Positions 47,623 to 60,895 of a stretch of DNA of 64,000 bases are shown piece by piece; the first letter of the stretch is position 1, and each line of letters starts with the position of its first letter. This DNA is from Rostratula benghalensis (taxonomy: Eukaryota > Chordata > Aves > Charadriiformes > Rostratulidae). The notes beneath the pieces are model-generated. The model was not told where the DNA came from, searched no databases, and was given only the letters and a program-made list of their open reading frames with translations. Made by a program: the position numbers and the translations under genes. Where the stretch lies: contig VXAI01000309.1 in the NCBI GenBank assembly GCA_013399305.1, positions 384,187-448,186 on the forward strand. Direction: 5' to 3'.

Positions 47623-50600
47623 TAGGAGGGAGAGGTTCTTGAAGAAGTGAAAGCAATAAAGAGAACAAAGAGAATGTCTTTATCCATCAACATGCTAAAG
47701 TCTTGATACAAGAAAATCAGAGGGGAAACCATCCATTTATATTTATATAATCTCAAGAAATCTCTGCAGTGATATTAGTGACCATTGGTGTTCTTTCTCC
47801 AGCAAAATGAGTAATCTCTACCACTACTCTACTCTGACACAAGTGTGAAATTCCTTGTCAACTGCCAGAAACTTCCATAAATTGTGCTTGCATGGCACAG
47901 CAACACAAGTCAGAAAATCTCTCCTTGAAGACTAGGGCACAAAGAAAATGGTGAAGATAAAAATTAAAACCAAACACATAGAAGAAGGAAGAAAATTAAT
48001 TTATGTCGTTAACTGTAAGGACTTTCAGCACACTGAGAGCAGATGTTCCCAACAAGAACAACAAAGGGAAAACTAAGACGGTCTCTGTGCTTAATCCTAA
48101 GGAAAGGTTATCTGAGACTACAGAAATGTGAGCAGAAAATGTAATGAAAACATTTTGGTGCTTATCACTGACCTCGTGGTAAAGTATATCATCATTTTCC
48201 CTACTCAAGTCAGTAGAGTTATTAACTCTGTATTCAAGCTCACTCTGTTTTATAAATAATATACTGGTAGACAAACTGTATATGGAGAATAGCTGAATTA
48301 ATTGCATGGCATCCTCTTTGATGTAATTTTATATCCCTCCTAAAAATGTATAAATATATTCTGCTGAAGTACCTAAAGTGCAGAATTGAAATACCTAAAC
48401 CACAGTCATATTGTATGTCTTTCTGAGCACCCAGTTCCTAAAAGATGAGGGTGTCTAGATAGTGAAAGTTTTTTGGTCAAAAAGTCTTCAATACAGTTCA
48501 GTACAACCCTTGCAAAGGTAAACAATTTACAAAATTGTAGGGTATATTTTTGTATAGGACTAATTATTAGGAATAATTCAGCTAATATTTTGGAGTTCAA
48601 TTTTAGACTTTTCCTTAAACCTTGGTCACATTGGAACCTGATTATCAGCTTAATAGTCATCTTTATGGTAAAAAATAAATTGCAGCAGTAATGGTCTTTA
48701 ACCTTACTGGAATCAGCTTTGTGGTAAGAACCAAGGGATTAAACCCTTTCAGCTTCCTTTGTATCCTTAGTTTGAAGCACTGAGACCACAAGAGACAATG
48801 AGTAGCTTTTTCAGGGTTGGAAGAAATGGGAACACTAACAAGAAACAGGATGTTCTAAGACTTATGTATTATCTACTTTCTAGAAATTAAAGCACTTAAG
48901 TGCTTCATTAAGGTGAAGGCTGTCACCTTTTCAGTATGCTCACCAGAAAAACTACTCCTAGGTCATGTCCTATTCTCATGTTTGGTGAGAATACCAAGGA
49001 TCCTGGCTTCCATATTCAAGGTTCAAAATATTTTCTGTGTTCACATAGGTCTGTCACTACTGTTGCTATGGTGCCAACAAAAGCCTGAATGCCACACAGT
49101 ATACATACTCATTGAACTCCACAAAGGATCAGTGGGAAAAACAAGATATGTACTTGTAAGTACTCAAGATCACAATAGGACCAAATCTTTGAAAAGCAGC
49201 TGCAGTGTTGTTGTGTTGACACAAGGCCAAGCTGAAAGTGAAAAATAACCTTAATGGTCACAAAAAAGCATTGATTTTTCTTGCCACTGTTGATCTGAAT
49301 AGATTTAAATTACTTCTGCGTAAGACAATTCTACGCAAAAGTTAGCTTAAGAAGTTTGTTGTCCAATTTTCCTTAAGCAAAAGGTCTGTTTAGACCCCTG
49401 CCGTATTGAAAAAAACACCCCACCACCACAATAAAGCCTTTGTGTATTGAAATGGAACTGAGAGAAAGTGGACATAATGTCATAACCATGTATTATGTAT
49501 CATTATGAGGCGAATGGGATTTAAGAAGATTTAGGCTGCTTATCCAAAATAGTTTTACACAACTACATAGCAATTTGAGGTTTGTACGGAAGGCAAACAT
49601 TTGAGCTAAAAAAGGATGAATGTGCTCTTTGTAGAAATTTCACAAAAATTAAAAAGAAAAACTGGGGAATAGCAAAAGATGAATCCACTGAACAATTAGC
49701 TTATTCAGCTATACTTCCTTGTCAATCAGTCAAATTCTAAAAACTTTTCTAATGGATTCATTTTCTCCTCTCATATTGTTCTTTTATGCTGTACTGATCC
49801 ATATGCATCTCTTAAATAGCATAGAGGAAGGGCTAGTGATCATTTTGCCCTCAAAAAACCCAGTTTGTTGCTAGAAGAATTCACTAGAATTCACATTCAG
49901 TAGAATACTATCCCCTTTAATTCTTGTTGCAGGTCATGTGCAGAAATCTGGAAGAATTGGGGAAAAGACAGAGAATTGGATTTACATCATTATAATACCC
50001 TTGGAACAGGTTCCTTCCACTGACTCTAGAAGCAATTAAATTGAAACAGTGACATTTCTGTCACTGTGTACACTCCCAAATGCACACTTAGACGTGCACT
50101 GCAAAGCACGTGATAAGGAAGGAAGGACAGCATTGGGCTGCTTTATTTCCACACAGAAGGTGAGGACGTGACAGCTTTTTTCTGACAGAGGACAAAGCAT
50201 AAACATTAGCAGGTATATATCTTTCTCTTTTCTCCTGTGCTTGCATGAAGGATGGGGCAGAATTTATCATTAAATAAATGTCTTAATTTTTTTTCAACCT
50301 TGGAATTGACAAAAGCTGGGGAAAGCTAATAATATATTTTTTCTAGCCTAACAGTAATATGTAAAAAGAAAAAATAAATTATTGTACCATGAACTATTTT
50401 CAGGGAGGCAAGCGTGACATTTTTATGTAAGTGTGTATAAGTGTTTGTGTGTGTATGCTACACGCTCTTAAGAGTATTTTAATGGAAGCGTGGTTCTCGA
50501 AGTGAGAAATTGTGATTTCCTTTGAGATTCAGATATGTCTAAACCATGACTCCTTTGCTTTGGCAAGTTCTAGGAATGCTTCTTGGACCTTTCCTCAAAG

Positions 50601-53600
50601 AATATTTCTCTTACAGTAGCTGGCTTTCTGCCTTCCCAACTCCCAGCAACCTCTAGCTACAACTTCAGTTCTATCATAAACAGGAGACTGGATCAGATGG
50701 CTGCAAACTACAACTGTCTAACCCTAACAAAAAGGATTTAAGTTGGCAGTCCTGCCATAGGAAGTCCAGCTGTGAAAGCTTCCATTCCGCTCATGTCAGA
50801 GTTCACTTGTATTTGAACAGCCATGACTTATTAACTGCACCTTGGAAGTAATGCTGTGCACATTTCTCTTGAGAACTTCTTCTGTGGAATTTTGGATTAA
50901 ATGAGAATTTATACTGGATCTCTTGGTGGCCTGATATAGCTGAACAAGTAAAATTATTCAGCAACTGTTTTTCAAGAAATGTTCCCTTGTAACATTCTTC
51001 AAACAAAAGCACTGAACAAATAGTGCTGTATGTAACAGAGCAAGCATGTTTTTGTCCATTAGATGAAAGTTTTAGATTTGATGGAATGCCTGAACTTTGA
51101 ACAGGGCAGTGTAATATGCAGGGAAAAAAAAGGGCAAAAAAAGATAATACAAAAAAGTAGTAATCATTTAATTCAGGCATCAAATCTAGCATCTCAGATC
51201 CTAGAATCATGTGAAAACAGAAAAATTGTTGTTTTCTCTGAGAAAGTCCAGACTAACTCTGACTGAAATACTGTTTCCTGCTGACATCTGAAGAGAGTCT
51301 GAAAAAACAATTTCAAGGAGAAAAACAGACACAATAAATCTCACCTCCTTCCAAATACAGTCTCTTGTTTGACAGGAAACAGAGGTGCCTGTTGCCAGTT
51401 GTAATATTTCTGCCTCTTCTATATGCATGGTTGTAAGAAATATCAAGGTGATTGTTCGCACTGTTTCCTATATGATTCCTCTGAGAGTTCATGTTAGAGA
51501 CAGAAACTCAAAGTACAGGGACACATACCTTGTTAGTGTGCTTAGGAATGCAGTAACTATTATCCACATGAGAGTATAATGTAAAATTTTCAGATAATGT
51601 TGTAAATTAAAGCTGACTCTGCTTCAAACATAAGTACACTATTTTGGTAAAAATATTGCAGTGAAAAAAAAAATGGCTACATAAATGGGACATACAGGTA
51701 TGGAAATTTGGATTCTAAAGATTTTATTTACATTACTTTCTCAATATATATTTCCAAATTTTCTAATAAAGTTCCTGATATATACTGTTGTACTTAGGAA
51801 TATTATCCACCCTGTAAAGATTTTGTGTTTGAATAAAAGGTGTACTGATGTATTATGTGATAGGTTTTTTTCACTTAGTAGTAGTACTGCAGGTGGTTTA
51901 GAGAGAATAAATCCCATGGGGTTTTTTGGATTTTTTGAGCTAAACAAACCTGACAAAATGTTTGGTGTGAGAAATCCACCTGGATTTGCAAAATTATTCT
52001 CTAGACATTTTTCATTGTATTTTCAAAAGAGTGTCAATTGATTATAGTGAAAGGGAAAAAATCACAGCAAGGCATTGTTCCATACTACTGTTGAGCACTC
52101 AAAATCATATACACAAGAAACCCAAAAATCCTGGGCTGTGAATCAAAATCTGACTGCTCATCCTGGCTTTCAAGTCACTATATCATAAAAACTCCTTAAA
52201 TATTCCTTCATCTCTTTCTATGTTCTCCTCTAGATTCTACCAAGGGTGATGATTCCAAAAGGTTAATACTTCATGCATTTTCCATGCAGGAACTAATTTC
52301 ACAGTTTCTTTCATTATTCTTCTATATTTTTTGTATCATGACCAAGTTTATTCATTAAGTCACTGGTTTTGCCTTATCCAAATCCACTCTAAAATCTCAT
52401 TTATGCTTTGTTGTTCACAAGAACAGAATGAAAATATAATTAGGCCCATTGATAAATAAGCAGTAATTAAGATTTTATGGTGCACATATGCCTCAGCAAG
52501 CAGGCTGGTAATACTGCTGTCATAACTTTCCTCTTTATTCTTTTCCTCTTCCTCTGCTGGTGAGGTGATAAAAAATAAACTGAGTTTTGCAGTAAATGGT
52601 CGTTCAAGGTTGGGGTTCTTTCAACATCTGAAATGCTTGATTTTACTGAATACAAAACTGAGGTATTTCAATTTCATATATGTTGTCTCAAGAGAGGCTA
52701 GAGTTTAGATGTCTTGAACCAACACTCTCTTTTACTGATCAATATACTCAGAAAATTTATCTTCTCTAGATTACTATGACCACAACCTCCCTTTCATACT
52801 CTCTTTCTTCTCATCACATGGGACAGCTAGGGCACAACAGTCAAAGAAATTGTCATAGAGCAAAAAGCAGGACTGCTTTTAAAAACCTTGTTTATCTACT
52901 TACGTTCTTTGTTCATCACTTAGTGATGGATTTATAATTTATATTCTTTGTACTGTAGATTAATGTGTCTTCTCTGTGGTAGAACAATTTGAGATTACAG
53001 ATATTCATAAATCATAATAAATTGGGTAGTATGATGCAATGAAAACTAAAGTGCAACTCAACTCACAAGCTGCAGCAAATAATGGATTCAATATTATAAT
53101 AGAACTCACACAACCCAAACCAAACAACAGCAGGCACACTATTTTTTTATTACCACAATGTTGTTTTTCTAGTCCATGTATAGTTGTTAATCAAATACTA
53201 CTAAAAAATCCTCCTTCCTTTGTTATTATTACTTGTTTTACACTGGATCTAGGATGCTCCAAAGCTGCAGTAAATATCAAAACCCAGTTGTATATGGTTG
53301 TGTTATGAGGAATATTAAATGCAGCACAAAATGCCTATCTCCTTTTGCTTACCAAACACCCTTTGGTTGTTCAAAGTAAAGCTGAGAATTTCAAAATGTG
53401 GATATGACAAAAAACCAAACCAAAAACCAACCTTTTCCAGTGCGACTCTTAAATTTTAATCAAAAAGTAATAAATTAGCAACATTAGTCTTTAATCTGAT
53501 GTAACAATGAGAGACTGTTGGCTAATCCAACCCATAAAATTATATCAGGGTAAAACATACTAAATTGAGCATCAAGTGGGGCAAAGGTGGACGAGAAGAC

Positions 53601-53699
53601 CTCAGTTTCTAATTACTACCACACAGTGGAATATACCTTGGTCACCTTCTGATTTATAAGCCAGCAAAAAAGCAATTCCAGAACTATATGCATATTTCT

Positions 53700-54215
53700 A
53701 GTTCATTCTTGGCAAGTTCACTTTCACATCCGGCAGATGCTCTGCATTTTGCAATGGCAATCTGAATCTCTTGTCTGTTTTAATATTTCCTGACATGCTA
53801 AACATATCCATTCATGCTAAACATCTATATGCTTGTTGATGTGCAAGCGAGCAATCCAACAGGCTAAACTGTTGGATCAGACCAGCAGAAAGTTTTTATT
53901 ATGGGTTTTCAGATGGACAATTTCCAATTTCCTCTAAGTAGCTCATCAAGGTAGAAATGCAACACTGCAGGCAGCAATTGCCTTGCCTTTAGCGGAATTG
54001 GTGCAATAGCATTCTATGCCAGATTTCTCCAAAGGTTCATGCTTTTGAAAGCTTGAATCATGCTACTTCTGCCATTGCCACTGCTGGGGAAAGCTAAGCA
54101 GAGTGAGGAGTGGAAATTGTTCGAACAGCTGCCACCTGTGCTACATATGATTGAGCGGAAGCTGCTGTCATGTCAATTTTCCATGCTTTTTTGTGCCAAG
54201 AGACCCACACTAATT
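53700..54215. promoter_or_regulatory. Candidate conserved regulatory element with structured motifs
   Basis: A repeat-free block of about 515 bp with more even composition than its flanks. Visible features are CATGCTAAACAT twice, 19 bp apart (53794-53805 and 53813-53824), and a perfect 9-bp inverted repeat ATCCAACAG/CTGTTGGAT with a 6-base loop (53854-53877). There is also a 10-bp palindrome TGTTCGAACA (54118-54127) overlapping three E-boxes CAGCTG, CACCTG and CATATG within 24 bp (54126-54149). No reading frame spans it. It reads like a vertebrate developmental enhancer. Conservation is inferred, not measured. Confidence 0.35.
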
Positions 54216-55631
54216 TAGCCTGTGATTTCTTTTTTTTTTTTTAAATATTACACGGGACCTGGATCCTCTGAGCCTTTTTTAGTGTTCCTGAGTCCCATTG
54301 TGAGAAGGTCTTTATATCCCAATAAAAATTTGCGGTGGTGATAACTTCCACTGCAGTTTTCTGAGACAGAAGGAAAATAAATTAGAAAACAGAAAAGTTA
54401 GAAAAACTTGACTGAGATGGAGTTTTAGTATTATAGATCACATCCTTGTGTGAAGTAATTAGGAAGGCTTAGCAGTGTCCATTTGTGAATGGTGACAGGT
54501 CTTTCAACAGAACTTTCAAAAGAACCTTTCTAAAGATTATGTCATATGTATACCATTTGTAATATATGCCCAAACTTTTGAAATATTATAAAATGTATTG
54601 CTTTACAAAGTATTAAAAAAATGCTCACAGATATCTTGTGTTTACAAATTTTATCTTGGCATTTAACTAGTAGTTTAGGTTCCTAACTTTAATAACCCCA
54701 CTTGAAAACTGAGACGTACCAAGGGCCGATTCCTGCTGCAGGCAGGGAATCACAAGAGGAATTTTCTGCTTTCTGATTTGTATTGACACCTGCATGTAGT
54801 TATATCAATTTTGATAGAGCCAGATTAAAGACCTGATGAATTTTTATATGTGCTGTCTGAAAACTTCTCAATTTTCAGATTTCTGCTAAATGTAAGTAAC
54901 AGTGTACTCAATACCTGCCCATAACAATGTTTGGCTAGAAAGTGATCACCATGGATATTTTATTGTCAGCTCTAGAAAGGACACAAACTGATTTCCAAAC
55001 GGAGAACAATATAAAGGAAGTTAATGGAACTTAAGTGGCTATAACTGCAGAAAACCAGCTTAAATATGAAATAAAGCAAGTCAAACTGCTGGATTCTGGT
55101 AGCCTAGCTGGTATGAAACATACATCAGAATCTGGAAGCAATATTAAAAGAATCATCAAATCAATATATTCTTTATGACCCTTTCCATTTAAATATTCTG
55201 TCTCTTGTTAATGATAGAGAATACACTTTCCACTTTTGAGTTTTCAGTTTTAAATTTTCATTTTTCTACTACTAGCATCATACCACTCTATAATCACAAC
55301 AACAAATATTATTATGTATATGCCATGCTGGGATATGGCCATTTCTCAGCTGGTTGAAGCAATATCCCAGCAAGGCACATAGTGTATCTTATTCCTTAAT
55401 GTTATAAGTACTTTTTATTTGCCATTAGGAGACAATTTCATATTTTGTTGATATGAATATTAATGGATAATGTTAAGTTTTGTGCCTACTTGTAGGAATG
55501 CCAGGTTTTTTGTGGGTGATTTTTTCCCCTGCATTTGGATTTTGTCAATTGTCTTTTCTTCATACCTGGGGATTTAATTCATCTGGAATATACACATAGA
55601 ATCTTTAGAGCAAGATAAATTAATTTTGTCC

Positions 55632-55953
55632 CTTCCACCCTGGCCTTGAACACTTTTAGGGATGGGGCATCCACATCCACAATTTCTCTGGTCAATCTGT
55701 TTCAATGCCTCACCACTCAGAAAGCAAAAGATTTATTCCTGATACCTAATGTAAAGCCGCCTTTTTTCAGTTTAAAACCATTACCCTTCATCCCCTCACT
55801 ACCTGGCCTTGTAAAAAGCCCCTTTACAGCTTTCTTGTAGACCACTTCAGATACTGGAAAACTGCTATAAGGTCTTCTACAAGTCTTCTCCAGGCTGAAC
55901 AACTCTAAATCTCTCAACCTGTCTTTGTAGGAGATGTGCTACATCCTCTGGAA
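55632..55953 (-). mobile_element. CR1 LINE fragment, minus strand
   Basis: Plus strand 'CCTGGCCTTGAACACTTTTAGGGATGGGGCATCCAC', 'TTTAAAACCATTACCC', 'CTGGAAAACTGCTATAAGG' and 'CTCAACCTGTCTTTGTAGGAGATGTGC'. Both ends are lost: the 3'-terminal repeat is missing and the 5' part is truncated. Numerous substitutions make it an older copy. Confidence 0.88.
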
Positions 55954-58540
55954 AATCAAGTTTTCCTACCAATATATGTAAATAATCTTGTAACAAAAAT
56001 GTCCACCTAGCACAAGACTGAGGTAATAAGACCTAACTTTTTTGACCTTCTAGACAATCTACAGGCTTTTTTACTTTTATATTGTTTGTTGTGCTTGGGC
56101 AGTCAGAGGACATACCTAAACTACTAAAACATTGCTGTCACTAGTGCCAGTCAGACAAGTTCATAGTCTCATGTTGCAGCATTTGAGATCTCCTGGGTAA
56201 ACACTATGCAGTTTTATTAAATGTTTGCAATATTTCTAAATGTCTTTTCTACTTCCTTTCACTCAGCTGACACGGATTGATTGTTTTCCTCTTAGTATCA
56301 AAATTCTATTTTCCTGCCTTAACTGTGTTGTTCATAACATTTTTAAGCAAAACAACTTACAGAACACTCACTTGAACACTGCAGCCTTTACAAGTGGTAA
56401 ACAGTTTGTAGGAGTGAAAATCTTACACCACCATTTCAAGGGCTGAGCAGTTTGAGAAACATTAGCACAAATGAACAAAAATGAAAGGCTACTTAATAAA
56501 CACTAATACTTTACTTTTTAAAACTATCTCATTAAAGTTTCTATTTAAGAATTATTTACTTCAAAATAAGAAAAAAAAAAAATAAGAAAAAGAATTGTTT
56601 TAACCAGTTATTTTACCACACTGTAAATTAGAAAAACAGCCCCCTTCCATAGAATTCAAAACTCTTCAGCCCTTTCAGGGAGTAAATAACAGTATGTATT
56701 GTGTTATCTGGAAAAATAAAATATTATGCTTTCAGATTTTTGTATTCAGCTGCAGATTTGCACTGTGTTTAATGCCTCTTTATTTTCCATGTAAATGGAT
56801 TTTCAAAATTGTTTCTGTGGAAAAGTGAAGGCATTTTTTTTCTATTTTTCCACTTAATGTCATTGAGCTGGCATTTGAGTGAATTATGAAAAATCAAGAA
56901 CGTGAAAGCTATGGCCCTGCTGAAGTCCATTGTGCAGTCAGAAGCAATTTATGCAGAACAATGAGAGAAAATCCAATAGATCTGGAAATGTGCTCTGAGA
57001 AAGCAGCAGTACTTCGTTATATTAATAATTTAGTTCTCATTTTCATCTTAATTTTTCATATTTTGGTTTTTTGTGCCTTCTTACAGAAGCAGCCACAGCA
57101 TGAAAAATATCCACTAGCACAAACATTTTCAGATCGTTTCCACCATACGTATACTTGAGTTTCCTGGAGTGTGTTACAGCAGGAAGTTCAAGCCATTTGC
57201 TGATCCTCAGTTTCCAGAATGTCAGTGACTAAGCAAATCGTTTGCTATTTAGAGAAGACAAGGGAAGAAGACAAGTTCCAGTTCAGATAAAGTATTCGGT
57301 TCCTAATTCATACTTATGACTCTTAGTTCTCACTGAAATCAATGACAGCTGGATGTGGTGATACCTTTGTGAATTGGAGCCTTTAGTTCTTTATTCACAT
57401 AAGCAGACACAGCTACCGTAGGCTTTGTAGCAAAACAGTTTGTGGCAATTAGAATCTGCCTCTTGAAAAATCTATGTGTTTACTGATTTGCTGTCATGTA
57501 TATCACATTACAGTACAGCCCTGGAAAAAGAACAATAAAACCTGTTATTAGGAACCAAAACCTCAATCACTTGATTTCTGCTGGAAGAAAAGATCTGTTT
57601 TCTAATTACCTGTATATAAAGTTAGTCATATCCACCGATTATTTTTTGATTTGTTATTTTTAAAAGGGAACTAAAATCTTCTTTCTGGATTGCAAGTTTG
57701 GTGATTTAGATATAAGCCTATGGCACTGGTCTTCCATATGAATCAAAATCACCTACAAGTATATTAAACAGAAAAAGAGGAAAGCATAGCAAATTCTTCA
57801 GCCACTTCGATACTTGTAATTTCTGCAAATAAAAGGCTGTTTCCTCTCTTTGGAGTGCTTTGAAAGTGTCTCAATCCAGACAATGCCAAAGACTGTTGGA
57901 GTGTTCAGGTCAGAATGAGACTGCTTGCGGCTAACAGGGAAACACACAACAAGCACAATGATCAATTTTCAAGATTTCTAACCCATGTTCCTGTGGAATC
58001 TGTCACTAACAACTTTGCAGTGCCTGGTCTGTCATATAATTCATTTCACTTCACAACTCAAAACCAAGTCCCAGAGGTTGCTTAGCTTATATTGTGGACA
58101 TATGTCTAGTGAAGAGAGGAAGAGAGAACACTGATCATGTACAAGTTCACAAAGTTCTCAGTCAGATATTGCTTTCCTGTGTGACCGCTAAAAGTATGTT
58201 TATAGTTTCATCTTGAAGGAATCAGTAGGACCAGAATGTTTTGGCACATGCAGGGATAATGTGACTTTCAGTCACGAGAAACTCATCAAAATTTCTTTAC
58301 TTTTGCTTCTCTCTGGATTTCTTTCCATAACTCTGAAAGTCTACTGTCATCCACAAGTCACGTGGTAAAATAATTTTGATGTCTTCAGAATATATTTCTT
58401 TTCACTGTGACAATGCATGTCACTGAAGAAAAAAAGGAATTTCTAAGCACTGAATATACCCTCACAAAAATCAAGCAGCCTAGCCAAGAAATGCCCATCA
58501 GAATCAAAGTTCTCTAAAGCATCCTATTAGGAAAACAAAG

Positions 58541-58560
58541 AGATTTGCCTATGCAAATCT
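58541..58560. repeat. 8-bp perfect hairpin containing an octamer motif
   Basis: AGATTTGC-CTAT-GCAAATCT, with the POU octamer ATGCAAAT at 58551-58558 formed by the loop and right arm. Confidence 0.85.
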
Positions 58561-58589
58561 TGAGCATCCTATTGGTTCTTTCAAAACTC

Positions 58590-58616
58590 AGCATAGTGCC
58601 ACCTCAGCACTATGCT
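58590..58616. repeat. 10-bp perfect hairpin
   Basis: AGCATAGTGC, a 7-base spacer CACCTCA, then GCACTATGCT. It lies 29 bp after the previous hairpin, with the word AGCATCCTATT repeated at 58518 and 58563 around the first. Confidence 0.9.
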
Positions 58617-59734
58617 AATTAAAATTTAACCACCAGACACTGGTTTGTTACATTTTCTTAAAAAAATTTTGGGAATAATAGGTTTAATCTCCCAAGAACA
58701 AAGGCAGGCTTGCAGAGTTCTTAGAGGAAAAGCTTCAGTAATTCTACTCTATTGGCTTGTGGGAAAGTCTGAGAACAGTGTTTTTTAGGAAGCATGATGA
58801 GTGTCCCTACCTCAGTATCCAGTAGTTAGAGCAGTAATAAAGTTCCTTTCGTAGCTAGAAACTTTAAATGAATCTTTCAAAGAACTAAGCACAAAGAACT
58901 TCAGAGAAATGCCACCACTGTCTGTCTGGACTTCAGATCAGCAAGCAGGTCTTCCAGCTAGTGGCTATGTTCTCATCAGAACACAGCACAAAAAACGGCC
59001 TCAGAAATAGGTAACATTAGAAATTACTTGCCTTTGTCATGTAGAAAAAATATTATACAACATATAATATTAATGACACTCTCCTCACAAACATTCACAG
59101 ATTTTAAGCATGTTTTCTGTAAGAACAAAGAGAACCAAAGTAAAGATTCCCAGATCTTTTCAACTAAAAGAGACATAAATGAGCAAGAAAGAATGTCATG
59201 GTTGTAAACACTGTCAGACCAAAAGCCATTTCTTTTTTATGTAAACTTAACAATTGTGATCTGTGCCACTTCAAAATATATTTCTGTGATACTGTCTTTT
59301 GTCCTTGGTTCAGAAACGCAGTCTGGCACAGAAAACAATGTCTGCCCGTGACTGCTTCCAGTTACACTAGCTGCAATCCAAATATCCTCTACAATTCATT
59401 GTTCTTCAGTATGAATTTCTGGTGCTAGTATTTGAGATGTTACATGCACACCCTCTGACAAATTGCAGTGAGTAAGGCAAGACAGTGTAATATACCATCA
59501 GGGAATTTANAAAAAAAAAAAAGGGTTTAAAAATACCTGAGTTTTTTGCCTTCTAAATTTCTTCCACTGCTATGCTGTTTAGAGAGAAGAAAGTAGGAAC
59601 AGCATATAATAAAAGACAACAGTAATAAAATACATCTTCCAAAAAATTAATTGTAATCTCATATTCTATTAGGTTCTATGGTGTACGGTAGGCAACACTG
59701 CAGGTTTTATACAAATGTTTATACGCAATATTCA

Positions 59735-60895
59735 CTAGAAAGTAACAAGCTATGGCAAGTCCTGATAAACAGTGAGATGATTACAGTATCGGTGGATAAG
59801 GGAAGAGTCACTGACATCATCTACCTGGACTTGGGCAAATCATTTTACAATCTCTCACAGGAAATCTTTGTCTCTAAATTGGAAAGGCATGGATTTGATG
59901 GATGGACCATTCAGTGGATAAGATGGCTGCACTCAAAGTGTAGCAGTGAATGGAATTGGTTGGATGGCCACACTCAAATAGTTGCAGTCAATTGTTCAAT
60001 GTCTAAGTGCAGACCAGTGAAAAGTGGCATTCCTCGGGGGTCAATACTAGGACAAGTGCTGTTTAACATCTTGTAGGTGACATGGGCAGCGGGATTGGGT
60101 GTACCCTCAGCAAGTTTGCTGGCAACACTAAGCTGTGTGGGACAGTCAAGACACTGTGGGGAAGGGCTACCATCCAGAGGGACTTGGATAGGCTTGAGTG
60201 GTGGGCCTGTGCAAACCTCATGAAATTCAATAGGGCAAACTGCAAGGTGGTTGGGAGGAAAATGAATGATGGAGGAGGCCTAAAGAGAAGGATTTCAGGA
60301 TGTTGGCTGATGAAAAACCCAGAGAGTCAACTACATCCTGAGCGGCATCAAAAAAAGTGTGGCCAACATGTTGAGAGAGGTGATTCTCCCTGTCTACTCC
60401 ACTCTTGAGATTCTGCCTGGAGTACCGTGTATAGTCTGGGACCCCTAACATAAGAAGAACAAGGACCTGTTGGAATGGGTCTAGAGGAGGGCCATGAAGA
60501 TGATCAGAGGGCTGGAGCACCTCTCCTATGAAGACAAGCTAAGAAAGTTGAGGTTGTTCATCCTGGTGAAGGTTCTGGGGTGACCTTATAGCAGCCTTCC
60601 AGTATCTAAAAGGGACATGCAGGAAAGAGGAGGAGGAAGTTTTTACAAGGGCATGTAGGTAGTGATAGAACAATGGGGTTAGCTTTTGATTAGATATTAG
60701 TGAGAAAATCTTCAAGAGGTAGTGGGGCATGGGAAGCAGTGGATGCCCCATCCCTTCAATTGTTCAAGACCAAGCTGGATGGGGATTTGAGCAACCTGGT
60801 CTAGTGAGAGGTGTCCCTGCAAATGGTAGAGGAGTAGGAACTAGATGATCTCTAAGGTCCCTTCCAACCAAAAGTACCCTATAATTCTACAATTT
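59735..60895 (+). mobile_element. CR1 LINE, plus strand, with reverse-transcriptase remnant and intact 3' end
   Basis: The ORF 59678-60076 carries CR1 ORF2 palm motifs: [17 protein letters not shown] (CR1 YLDFSKAFD-type motif, catalytic aspartate kept), [16 protein letters not shown], and [17 protein letters not shown] (the SGVPQGSVLG block). It ends in a stop just after the latter. ORF2 continues out of frame (60082-60408: SKFAGNTKLCGTVKTLW..., RDLDRLEWWACANLMKFNRA), with the FADDT catalytic box changed to FAGNT. The 3' end 'TAGATGATCTCTAAGGTCCCTTCCAACC' plus 'CCTATAATTCTACAA' closes it at about 60895. An insertion of about 30 bp near [18 protein letters not shown] interrupts the normal WIRNWLDG run. 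It is a dead copy with no visible endonuclease or ORF1, and its 60435-60604 part is nearly identical in inverted orientation to 10321-10490. Confidence 0.93.

Larger units (their letters stand above)
44233..55631. other. Long non-coding stretch without recognisable repeats
   Basis: About 11 kb with no CR1 or LTR, an assembly gap at 45928-45990, a purine tract at 47587-47622 and a candidate conserved element at 53700-54215. Longer ORFs (46465-46791 plus, 46718-47125 minus, 50803-51210 minus, 48913-49248 plus) show no domain, and their lengths are compatible with chance. The 46718-47125 minus ORF is strikingly hydrophobic but has no homology I recognise. Confidence 0.5.
55954..59734. other. Non-coding sequence
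   Basis: No gene is recognised. ORF 56886-57158 (plus) has a hydrophobic stretch and an acceptor-like run before AAGCAGCCACAGC (57086 onward) but no family match. A/T-rich simple runs occur at 56568-56600, and a single unresolved N sits at 59510. A pair of perfect hairpins lies at 58541-58616. Confidence 0.5.

Noticed and set aside
50803..51210. Minus-strand ORF of 135 codons
   Set aside because: No motif or homology recognised. Composition is that of random AT-rich DNA.
57059..57158. Acceptor-like pyrimidine run followed by an open frame ending in a stop, resembling a terminal exon
   Set aside because: The peptide matches no family I know, and no upstream exon or downstream polyadenylation context is clear.
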